Below are positions 23,039-30,802 of a stretch of DNA of 30,802 nt, piece by piece (position 1 is the first letter of the stretch; each line of letters opens with the position of its first letter). The stretch lies in the NCBI GenBank assembly GCA_964370445.1, contig CAYJJK010000023.1, forward strand, positions 1 through 30,802. Reading direction: 5' to 3'. A program made the position numbers and the translations under genes. The stretch comes from JAAYCI01 sp964370445. GTDB lineage: Bacteria > Bacillota > Clostridia > Oscillospirales > Ruminococcaceae. The notes beneath the pieces were generated by a model, which saw only the letters and a list, made by a program, of their open reading frames with translations, was not told where the DNA came from and did no database searches.

Positions 23039-24049
23039 GTGGAGCAAATTTTTTCGAGATACCTTGCCGGTGAATGTATGGAAAAGATTGCTGAGCTCTT
23101 AAACCAAAAAGAAACACCCATCCGTACGGCCAAAAAGTGGTCTAAATCCATCATTATGCGCATATTGGATGACGAAAAATACTGTGGTGATTATGTCTAT
23201 GGGAAGACCTATAAGCCCGACCCACTCTCCAGTGTGTCCGTGCCAAACAATGGCCAAGCGCCAAAATATCACCTAAAAGAAGTGCATGACGGGATTGTAA
23301 CGGCACAAACTTTCAATCTCACGCAAACCGAAATTGCACGAAGAAACGATGTGAAAGTAAAAGTGGATGGGGCAGAAAAGCTCTCGAAATACAGCAGCAA
23401 ATATGCTTTGACCGAAAAATTGTACTGCTCTCAGTGCAAATCCTCCATGATACGCAGAACTTGGATGTGGAAAGATGGAACAAAGCGCCCTGTGTGGATT
23501 TGCCGCAGCCGATACGAGAAAAAGCACCACATCTGCAATGCCGATGTGGTAGATGAATATCGCATCCATGACGCTGTACTCTCCGCCCTCAACGCGCATC
23601 TGGCGCAGTCTGAAAGCATCCTTGCTATGGTACAAAAGAACATCGCTGTTGCCATCACAGGCGATGCGATTGGAACCAATCCCCACACGCTAAAAAGTGA
23701 AATCAACTTGATGGAACGTGCCTTTTCTGACCTTGTTGCCCTCAGTGTGAAATCGAAGCAACCGGAACTATTTGAAGAGAGGTTCATCAGCCTTGCAGGG
23801 AAAATAGAGGAAAAGCGCAAGGCATACGACCGCTTGGAAGCACACGAAAAAACAAAGGGTGAAGTTGCTGAAAAAATACGCCGTGTGCAGGAGACCATCA
23901 AAGCCGCGCCTGCGCAAGTGACAGAATATGACGAAATGCTTGTTCGGCAGACCATTTCTAGGATTGGGGTTGTGGATGCCAATCACCTGAAAATTGTATT
24001 CATAGATGGCACCGAGATGGCGCAAAGGTTGATGGATAGAGTGCGGTGA
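23039..24049 (+). pseudogene. Serine recombinase fragment without catalytic domain
   Basis: About 336 residues corresponding to the rear part of a large serine recombinase: end of the Recombinase domain (IFSRYLAGE ... ILDDEKYCGDYVYGKTY), a zinc ribbon (YCSQC near 130; CRSRYEKKHHIC near 157-168), a coiled coil and the usual C-terminal strand region (ETISRIGVV-like). The homology begins a few codons before 23039 (frame open from 23027, reading SKAFIVEQIF). The resolvase domain with the nucleophilic Ser is absent and no ribosome binding site is near. It is a deletion remnant joined to the DUF4314 start, and is not a copy of the recombinase at 19826. Confidence 0.85.
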
Positions 24050-24159
24050 ATGTTCCGTGTTGTGATGACAAATCGTGCCGCATTCTCCGGCTCTTATTCA
24101 TTGATAAAAATACGATTGTCATTTGCGTTTGAGGGGACGAAAGTGAAGCACTCGCTGAA

Positions 24160-27100
24160 TTACCGGGCACCTGTTAAGGGGGATAATGCAGTGGTGGAGC
24201 CGGTGGAACCACCGCTCTGTGAGGGAGATGATTGTGAAGACGAAGAAGATGATGAAGATGAAGATGACGACGAACCCAAAACCGTAAAGGTTCCGCGGTG
24301 CGTGTTCTCTGCCACAATCTCAATTGTGTGCTCGCCCGGTGCAAGCGTTTCGATGAACGCGGCACTCAAGATGACGATGATGCTGCCGTTTACCGCAGTG
24401 TATTCACCAGGTGAAAGGGGCGAGCCATTCACATTTACCCCCTTGAAATTATCGAACCTCTCGTTTACCACAAATCGGGCACTCCCCCCCTTTGGCACTT
24501 CTTGGCCATCCCCTTGGGCAATGGTGGTGGAGGGGACATAAAATTTAGCATACAAGGTGAAATTGCTGTTTACCGGCTGTGAGAAATCATAGGGGGTTTG
24601 CAGGCTTTCATCTGTGTACCAGCCCTCAAACTCATGCCCTGCTGCCTCTGGTATGGCAGGTTTCCCAAGTGGCACTCCCGCTTTGGAGGGCAAAGAGGCA
24701 AGCATGTAGCTTGGTGTAAGTGCAGGGCTTTCAAAGGTGACCGTATAGTCGGGTGTTACAGGCAGAGTAGGCCCGCCGAACGTGCGAGGGATAAAGTCAA
24801 AATCCACAAAGGCAGTCTCTTGTCCTGTAAAAGTGCTTGCATTGGCGGTGGGGGTGGTGCATTCGTTGATGATGGATACGGCGCTGCGCTCTTGCCTTGC
24901 TAACGTTGCACCCAGGAACATGTCACCAAGCGTGTGGCGAAGACCGTCTGTATTATTCATTTGCTCAAGTGTGAAATGGGGGAAGCGAAAAACATCATTG
25001 ATATGAAACGGTGTTTGGGCACTGCCGGCACCGGCAAACATTTCATAGGCAAAATTCAAGACATTGCTGTTTTGCCCTACATTTTGAGGCAGGTTAAACA
25101 CCTCGTTCATGCCCGACAGATTTTGACAGCCACTGAACATGTCGCTTGCAAAATACCAGTTCACTTTTGTAATGTTTTGGGGGAAATTGAACACTTCGTT
25201 CATGCTCTTTAAGTTTGTGCAACCGGAAAACATACTGCCGGCAAAAGAGATACCGGTTTCGGTGATGTGTGGTGGCAAAGTGAAAACAGCGTTCATGTTT
25301 TCCAGTGCGGTACAGGACATAAACAGTCCGGCGGCAAAGCCGTCTCCCACACTTGTGAAATGCTGTGGCAGATTGAACACATCATTCATACCGGCAAGAT
25401 TTTCGCAACCTTCAAACATACCTGCGGCAAAATTGCTGTATACAGTGGTAAGGTTTTGGCTTTGTGGCAGGTTGAACCCAGCGCTCATGCTTTGCAGTGT
25501 GCGGCAGTTTCGGAACATATCCTCCCCAAAACCGGAGGAGAGCTGTGTGAGGTTTGGCGGCAGATTAAAGTTTGCACTCATGCTTGCCATCGAATGGCAA
25601 TCTTTAAACATCCCATTTGCAAAATCGAATCTCACTTGGGTTAGGTTTTGTGGCAAATTGAAATTTGTGCCCATCGCTTGCAACTGTGTGCACCCGGCAA
25701 ACATTTCTTCGGCAAAGCCGTCTTCAACCTGCAAAAACCCCTGTGGCATGCTAAAACTTGCCTGCATTTGCTCTAAGCCCGTGCAGTTAGCAAACATACG
25801 AAGAGCAAAATAATCGCCTGCCTTGGTGATGGTATCCCACCCGGAAGAAAAGCCGGGGCCGATATCCCGCAAATTTTCACAGCCATAGAAAGTGTAGGCC
25901 CACTCCGAATAAGAAGCTACAGCTCCATTGAGGTTTGCCTGTGTGCGTGTCATCAGTGGGGTAAAAGCCGAGTGAATGGCGGTTAGCTTGTTTTTGTTGT
26001 CTTGTGCATTGGCCCCATTCGTGTGTTCATCAAAACCGAAAGCCGCAAGCCAAGCATCGGTGCTGCCGGCCGGTGTAATGGTTACGGTGTACGTGCCGGC
26101 GGCAGGAAAATGGTGGGGAATACCAATGGAGTTGTAGGCGTTTTCGGGGCCATGTTTTTCTCCGGCAGGTGCTGGAATGACACCGTGATACCATGTTTCT
26201 GTAGCACGAGCGCCGCCATCTTCATACCCCCAGTCGATGTTCCAGTGGTATCTATTACCCTCGGTCGATTTTCCTGAAAGTGGAATGGAAAAATTAAGCG
26301 CGCTATCTTCCACTGTTACATCAAAGGAAAAGCGTTCGTCGCCGCTGCGCAGCATGGAAAAGTTACTTACAGGCATGGTTGCTGCTTGCACTGTGATTTT
26401 GGGCAGCAAAACCCCTTCTGCCAAGCTGTATTGCCCGGCGGCTTCGGTGCTTAACTGTGCTGTGTAGCTAAGGGTGTTTTCTAAGTTAAAACTTTCGCCC
26501 TCCTCTAAAAACCATGCAACCGCAACCTTCTGCGTTGCACCCTCTTCGGCACCTTGCAAAACAGCGCTTAAAGAGGCCGGCAAAGCCGCCAAAACTTCTT
26601 CCTCTGTGGCGTTTGGCGCGAAAGTTTGGTTTTGCTCTTCGGCAGTAAGGCTGGCAAAAGAAGTGATAACAGGCAAATTATCTTCGTTTCCTTGTGGTGC
26701 ATTATCATCTTCATTTGGCATCGGTGCAAGCACCTCTGCTGTGATGGTGGGCATTTCGGCAGGGGGAACATAAAGGGCCGCTGCCTGTGGTGTAAGGGCG
26801 GCTGTATACACAAAAACACCCTCTGCATCGGTGGAAAATGCTTCATCTGCCGGCAAGTGCCAGGACACCGCCACTTCAAGCGGCTGTGTGTTTCCGCTTA
26901 CTGTTGCCAAAAGCATGCCGGGCAAAGACGGGGCAGAGGAGGCGTCTCCCTTTGTAAAATTTTGGGTTTGCACTGTGCCCTCTAAGGGCACAAAAGATGT
27001 AATTTGTGCCTGCGCCGGGGGTGAATCTTGCGTTTGCATGAGGCTTTGCGAAACAGATGTAGCCCCGGTTTCTCCCGCGCCTGCCCCACTTGCCATCACC

Positions 27101-27174
27101 GATGTGGTGGCTATACTGAAAAGCAAAATAAGAATGAGTAGCATACTAAACCATTTTTTTCTGTTTTGTGCCAT
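24160..27174 (-). CDS. Secreted surface protein with BspA/DUF285-like repeats
   Basis: A 1004-residue exported protein. ATG at 27174 follows CAGGAGA; a longer frame to 27273 lacks a binding site. A signal peptide (about 1-30) is followed by two Ig-like repeats (60-265, each with a W/A-V-x-W strand), a PKD-like segment (HWNIDWG, near 290) and about eight repeats of roughly 35 residues with the pattern F-x2-x-MF-x-GC-x-NL-x2-M-x3-F-NLPQN (415-725), like the DUF285/BspA leucine-rich family. An InlB B-repeat (about 805-878, GWYTDESLQTPYDFSQ) and a run of 13 serines (968-980) come last. It ends at LSPLTGAR, resembling a sortase motif without the membrane tail. Role: probably adhesion; anchoring is doubtful. 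Confidence 0.82.
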   Translation of the reverse strand: MAQNRKKWFSMLLILILLFSIATTSVMASGAGAGETGATSVSQSLMQTQDSPPAQAQITSFVPLEGTVQTQNFTKGDASSAPSLPGMLLATVSGNTQPLEVAVSWHLPADEAFSTDAEGVFVYTAALTPQAAALYVPPAEMPTITAEVLAPMPNEDDNAPQGNEDNLPVITSFASLTAEEQNQTFAPNATEEEVLAALPASLSAVLQGAEEGATQKVAVAWFLEEGESFNLENTLSYTAQLSTEAAGQYSLAEGVLLPKITVQAATMPVSNFSMLRSGDERFSFDVTVEDSALNFSIPLSGKSTEGNRYHWNIDWGYEDGGARATETWYHGVIPAPAGEKHGPENAYNSIGIPHHFPAAGTYTVTITPAGSTDAWLAAFGFDEHTNGANAQDNKNKLTAIHSAFTPLMTRTQANLNGAVASYSEWAYTFYGCENLRDIGPGFSSGWDTITKAGDYFALRMFANCTGLEQMQASFSMPQGFLQVEDGFAEEMFAGCTQLQAMGTNFNLPQNLTQVRFDFANGMFKDCHSMASMSANFNLPPNLTQLSSGFGEDMFRNCRTLQSMSAGFNLPQSQNLTTVYSNFAAGMFEGCENLAGMNDVFNLPQHFTSVGDGFAAGLFMSCTALENMNAVFTLPPHITETGISFAGSMFSGCTNLKSMNEVFNFPQNITKVNWYFASDMFSGCQNLSGMNEVFNLPQNVGQNSNVLNFAYEMFAGAGSAQTPFHINDVFRFPHFTLEQMNNTDGLRHTLGDMFLGATLARQERSAVSIINECTTPTANASTFTGQETAFVDFDFIPRTFGGPTLPVTPDYTVTFESPALTPSYMLASLPSKAGVPLGKPAIPEAAGHEFEGWYTDESLQTPYDFSQPVNSNFTLYAKFYVPSTTIAQGDGQEVPKGGSARFVVNERFDNFKGVNVNGSPLSPGEYTAVNGSIIVILSAAFIETLAPGEHTIEIVAENTHRGTFTVLGSSSSSSSSSSSSSQSSPSQSGGSTGSTTALSPLTGAR
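24235..24273 (-). repeat. Poly-serine tract
   Basis: Thirteen consecutive serine codons of mixed type (TCG, TCA, TCT) near the C-terminus of the surface protein, followed by a Gly/Ser/Thr-rich stretch. This is a typical wall-spanning linker. On the plus strand it looks like an acidic coding stretch, which is only its shadow. Confidence 0.85.
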
Positions 27175-27452
27175 GACAGTGTCTCCTGTGTTTCCCTTTA
27201 GTTTGATATGATATGCCAAACAGTATATCACAAAAGGAAAAGGAAATAAATTTTTTTTAGCAATACCAGACATTTATTTTTGTAAAGTAAATATAAATTA
27301 CACCGTATCGAAAATTTCTTTGGGATGAATTCAAATAAAGAAGAAAAAATTATACAAAAAACATTGCAACCCACCCATGGTTGCTGTTATCTGAACAGGA
27401 AAAATAGATGGTTCTTTTTCTGCAAAAAACACGAAACTATACTTTTGGTTAG

Positions 27453-27480
27453 TTGTATTTCGCGGTGAAGATGGTATAAT
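27453..27480 (+). promoter_or_regulatory. Promoter of the second surface protein
   Basis: TTGTAT (27453-27458) and TATAAT (27475-27480) with a 16-base spacer, about 70 bases before the ATG at 27550. The 375-base divergent gap is otherwise AT-rich and shows no gene. Confidence 0.5.
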
Positions 27481-27549
27481 GATATTTGTGTATGAAACAG
27501 TATTAAATACAACGTCAATATGTAAAATTAAAGTCATCCGGGAGCACTC

Positions 27550-30500
27550 ATGAAAAACACCAACCTAAAAAGCAAAATTTTATCAGGTATTCTGGCTGTA
27601 AGCATGGCAGTGGGCATACTGCCACTTTCTGCTTTTGCCGAGGACACAGCACCCACAAACAGCGAAAGCATCACGGCTGTTACTGTGCCCGAACCTACAC
27701 AGCAGGAAATCGCAGTGGGCAGTGCGGACACACCGACACTCCCCACCGAGCTTTCGGCAACGCTTACAAAAATAACGTGGGCTGAAGTGCCTATCCCGGC
27801 ACCCGAGGGCGAAGCCCCGCCTGAAAACGAGGGGGAAGCCCCGCAAAGCGAATGGCAGGCTACCACTGCCACAGAGGATATTCCGGTGGCGGTGGAATGG
27901 GTTTTACCGGAAAGCGAAACTTTTTCTGCAGACGAGGTAAAAACATTTACCTACACGGCAAAGCTTACAGGGGATGCCTACGTTGTCTCCCCCGATGTTG
28001 TGATGCCCACCTTTACCGTAAATGTGGTGGCGGCGCCACAAGTGGATTTGGCAAGCGCCCCCCCTGCAAATACACCGCCGATACCTGCCACAAACCTAAT
28101 TTCTGATTTTACAGAGCCTACTATAATTGAGCTTGCAAACGGCGACACACGCATCGAGCAGGAAATTATCGTCACTTTCCCCACTTTTGTTTTGGCTACG
28201 GTAGACGGAAATGAAAATGTTGAAGTGCCCGTAACGGCATGGACGCGGGTTTCCCCCTCGGCCGAAACGGCTTTTTCCACCGCCACACAAGCCGAATACT
28301 ATTATGAACCAACCCTTGCCGAGGGCTACACCCTTGCAGAAACGGCCATTTTGCCAAACCAGCTTGTAAAGGTGGGCGATGTGGTGCATGCACCCATGCC
28401 TGCGGCAGTGACAGAGCAGTTCAACCTGCCCGTGGGCGGAACCTACTACTTTGACCTGTCGAGCGAAGCGGGCAACATCGGCACGATAAACACAGACTTG
28501 CCGGACGTAACGCTAAACTATGTGCCCTTCACCTATGCAGGCACGGTAAATGCGTATAGCTTGAACAGTGCAAGCAGTGGAGTTACGACCTCAAGCGTCG
28601 AAGCAAGCACGGAAACCGATGCAAACGCACAGTACGGCTACACCTACGACCACAGCCTTTTTGTGGCGGATTACAATGTCAGCCACACCGTTTCGTGGAA
28701 CATGCTGAATACCGACAGCTTAATATTCGGCAAAACCTACGACACAAACTACACACTGCGCTCGCTATCCGTGGGAAGTGACACCGCCGATAATAGCACA
28801 AACCTCGGCGGAACTCCCACAAACAACGAGTGGGATATGATATTGGGCAAAACTGGATTGGAAAATCCAATTAAAAATGTAGTCAGTGGTCTATATTCAC
28901 TGGGGCAAGATACATATGCAGGGCAGGACGATAATGTTGCAATGCGCGGTAGTCGCTCCACCGACTATTGGTGGAATAACTATGTTAGCGGTAATTTCAA
29001 TTCCTATGGCTTTCGCCCCGCCCTTGAAGTTCTAAACCCTGCCGCTTTGGGTGCTGACGGTCTAAAGACGATAACACTTAACCTAAACGGTGGACATCTG
29101 GGAGATGACACCGCCGTTACAAGCATGAACATGGTGTACACAGGTGCAAGCTATACCGCACCCAATACAACGAGCTTGACTCGCCCTGCGGGCAACAGTG
29201 AAACATTTTTCGCGTGGAACACTTTGGCAAACGGCAGTGGCACAACCTATGCGCCCGGTGCAAGCGTTCCGAATACCGTTACCACGCTTTATGCAATGTG
29301 GATAGGAGAGCAATTCAACCTACCTATGGGCGAAACCTACTACTTTGACCTATCGGGCGAAGCGGGCAACATCGGCACGATAAACACGGCACTGCCGGAC
29401 GACACCCTACACTATGTGCCCTTTACATACGCAGGCACGGTGAATGCGTATAGCTTGACCAATGCAAGCAGTGGAGATAGGAATGCAAGCACCACGGCAA
29501 GCGCAAACCCCACCTACCGCAGTCTTTTTGTGGCGGATTATAATGTCAGCCACACCGTTTCATGGAACAGGCTTACAGGGTTAAATGATGACGGCATTGG
29601 GACAATGCCGTCGGAAAACCTTATATTCGGCAAACCATACGACACAAACTACACCCTGCGCTCGCTATCTGCAGGAAGTGATACGAACACACCAAACCCC
29701 GGCGGTGACCCCACAAACAACGAGTGGGATTTGATATTGGGTAAAAATGGTGGGTATATACAAAATTGGAGTGGTATCTTTTCGTGGGGGCAGGATACCT
29801 ATAAAGACGCTTCTCGGGCGGCCCGTGGCTCCTCGTCTGCCAATGCTTGGGTTGGTCCCTATGGCTCTCATTCTCTGCCAGACTTCGGCTTTCGACCTGC
29901 GCTTGAAGTTCTAAACCCTACTACACTGGGTATTGACGGACTAAGAGCAATAAGCCTTAACCTAAACGGCGGTAGTTTTAATTCTGAAAACAGCATCAAC
30001 ATCGTATCGGCAGGCGATAATTACACCGCCCCACCTGCCGAGGGCTTAACCCGTCCTGCGGACAACACCGAAACATTTTTTGCATGGAACACACAGGCAG
30101 ACGGTAGCGGAACAGCTTATGCACCGGGTGCAAGCGTTCCGAGCACAGTAACTATGCTTTATGCACAATGGATAGAGCCTATCATAAGCCTAAACCCAAG
30201 TACAAACCATACTTTCCCTACAGTAGAAGCGGGGTACGGTGAACAGCCTGCTTACAGTGTGACTGTATCGAATACGGGCAACGTCTCCACAGGTGATTTG
30301 ACAGTAGCGCTAAGCGGCACAAACAAAGACGCTTTTACGCTGGACAAAACAGCGCTCACATCGCTACCAACAAGCGGTACAGCTACATTTACTGTAAAAC
30401 CAAATGTAGGGCTTGCGGCGGGCACGTATACAGCAACGGTAACGGTAAGTGGAGCCAACAATATTTCCCAAAGTTTTGACCTGAGCTTTACAGTAAACGC

Positions 30501-30802
30501 CGCTCCCCCAACACCGACACCCACGCCAACCGAGCCTTTGCCCTTCGTGCCAAACGGTACAGTGGACTTGGAAAACTCCACTGTGCCAAGCGGCAACACC
30601 CTGCACATCACCGAGCAAAGCGAGGCAAAGCAGCAGGAAGATTTGGCAAAACTGCGTGAATACGCACAGCAAAACGGCATCACGGGCGAGGTGCATTTCC
30701 TTGCCGATATCACCATGACGGATGCAAACGGAAACGAAGTGCAACCCCAAAACGGCAACACGCGCGTGCGCATCAATGTGCCGGGGCTAACAACGCAGGA
30801 CA
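27550..30802 (+). CDS. Large modular surface protein with tandem lectin-like modules (partial)
   Basis: Open from ATG 27550 (GGGAG upstream) to the window edge: 1084 codons, no stop. A signal peptide ends near LSAFA (residue 30). An Ig-like region related to that of the divergent surface protein follows (VAVEWVLPESETFS). Two long tandem modules come next (28414-29307 and 29308-30174). Each has a conserved front (EQFNLP, YYFDLS, EAGNIGTINT), a variable core ending in GFRPALEVLNP, and an InlB-type B-repeat (FFAWNT ... TLYAMW). The core resembles DUF6273 or C-type-lectin/FGE-like folds. After residue about 875 come an Ig-like domain, a PTPTPT linker and an unrecognised domain. Likely an adhesin; its anchor lies outside the window. 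Confidence 0.8.
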   Translation, partial: MKNTNLKSKILSGILAVSMAVGILPLSAFAEDTAPTNSESITAVTVPEPTQQEIAVGSADTPTLPTELSATLTKITWAEVPIPAPEGEAPPENEGEAPQSEWQATTATEDIPVAVEWVLPESETFSADEVKTFTYTAKLTGDAYVVSPDVVMPTFTVNVVAAPQVDLASAPPANTPPIPATNLISDFTEPTIIELANGDTRIEQEIIVTFPTFVLATVDGNENVEVPVTAWTRVSPSAETAFSTATQAEYYYEPTLAEGYTLAETAILPNQLVKVGDVVHAPMPAAVTEQFNLPVGGTYYFDLSSEAGNIGTINTDLPDVTLNYVPFTYAGTVNAYSLNSASSGVTTSSVEASTETDANAQYGYTYDHSLFVADYNVSHTVSWNMLNTDSLIFGKTYDTNYTLRSLSVGSDTADNSTNLGGTPTNNEWDMILGKTGLENPIKNVVSGLYSLGQDTYAGQDDNVAMRGSRSTDYWWNNYVSGNFNSYGFRPALEVLNPAALGADGLKTITLNLNGGHLGDDTAVTSMNMVYTGASYTAPNTTSLTRPAGNSETFFAWNTLANGSGTTYAPGASVPNTVTTLYAMWIGEQFNLPMGETYYFDLSGEAGNIGTINTALPDDTLHYVPFTYAGTVNAYSLTNASSGDRNASTTASANPTYRSLFVADYNVSHTVSWNRLTGLNDDGIGTMPSENLIFGKPYDTNYTLRSLSAGSDTNTPNPGGDPTNNEWDLILGKNGGYIQNWSGIFSWGQDTYKDASRAARGSSSANAWVGPYGSHSLPDFGFRPALEVLNPTTLGIDGLRAISLNLNGGSFNSENSINIVSAGDNYTAPPAEGLTRPADNTETFFAWNTQADGSGTAYAPGASVPSTVTMLYAQWIEPIISLNPSTNHTFPTVEAGYGEQPAYSVTVSNTGNVSTGDLTVALSGTNKDAFTLDKTALTSLPTSGTATFTVKPNVGLAAGTYTATVTVSGANNISQSFDLSFTVNAAPPTPTPTPTEPLPFVPNGTVDLENSTVPSGNTLHITEQSEAKQQEDLAKLREYAQQNGITGEVHFLADITMTDANGNEVQPQNGNTRVRINVPGLTTQD
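28414..30174 (+). repeat. Tandem duplication of a roughly 290-codon module
   Basis: Copy 1 is 28414-29307 and copy 2 is 29308-30174. The first third and the segment SLFVADYNVSHTVSWN to FGK.YDTNYTLRSLS are nearly identical between copies, while the core before GFRPALEV and the linker after it differ strongly. Copies abut with no spacer. Confidence 0.85.

Noticed and set aside
21098..24049. A CRISPR array or cas operon near the Csm6 part
   Set aside because: No regularly spaced repeats and no other cas-like proteins can be seen in the window.
23039..24049. A working second recombinase
   Set aside because: The resolvase domain with the nucleophilic serine is missing and the apparent GTG start is internal to the family domain.
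24050..24541. A plus-strand frame with an acidic Asp/Glu run
   Set aside because: It is the reverse complement of the poly-Ser end of the surface protein and has no ribosome binding site.

Overview
This 30.8 kb window looks like an anaerobic member of the Clostridia (Bacillota). The evidence is the AGGAGG-type ribosome binding sites on nearly every gene, a corrinoid methyltransferase economy of the kind found in acetogens and methylotrophic gut anaerobes, Clostridia-style serine recombinases, and large modular surface proteins with InlB-type repeats. Species cannot be named from the sequence alone.

Region 1 (18-2826): a small helix-turn-helix protein, an intergenic stretch with a good sigma-A promoter, then a corrinoid protein and an MtmB-family (monomethylamine methyltransferase-like) protein. 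Region 2 (2796-8847): a GntR/UTRA repressor transcribed away from a probable operon: NCS1 (cytosine/purine-type) permease, 8-oxoguanine-deaminase-like amidohydrolase, a second corrinoid protein and a second MtmB-family methyltransferase, closed by a terminator. Neither MtmB homologue contains an in-frame UAG; the pyrrolysine position reads Cys in one and Ile in the other. Region 3 (8882-10877): an iron-sulfur-flavoprotein-like flavodoxin and a UroD/MtaA-type methyltransferase fused to a thioredoxin-like domain. Region 4 (10905-18042): CobW-type GTPase, a RACo-like corrinoid activator lacking its ferredoxin domain, two tandem BMP-family solute-binding proteins, a remnant of a second CobW gene, a complete RACo and a DUF1638 protein. 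This is a duplicated and partly decayed CobW-RACo cassette.

Inference: regions 1-4 form one catabolic system. A small N-methylated, probably heterocyclic compound is imported and deaminated or demethylated. Methyl groups pass to corrinoid proteins and then, via the MtaA-like protein, to an unknown acceptor. RACo reactivates corrinoid that has oxidised to Co(II). The permease and the amidohydrolase clade point to purine, pyrimidine, hydantoin or creatinine-like substrates rather than simple methylamines.

Region 5 (18211-24049) is a graveyard of mobile elements. It holds a sigma-factor-like HTH gene with an in-frame stop, a roughly 350-base stretch rich in potential stems (candidate structured RNA), two small ORFs, and a serine recombinase fused in frame to the C-terminal part of a Csm6 CRISPR ribonuclease. 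These are followed by a small HTH pair, a DUF4314 gene cut after 16 codons, and a recombinase fragment without a catalytic domain.

Region 6 (24160-30802) holds two divergently transcribed secreted surface proteins. One carries BspA/DUF285-like repeats; the other, cut by the window end, carries two long tandem modules whose variable cores resemble C-type-lectin/DUF6273-like domains.
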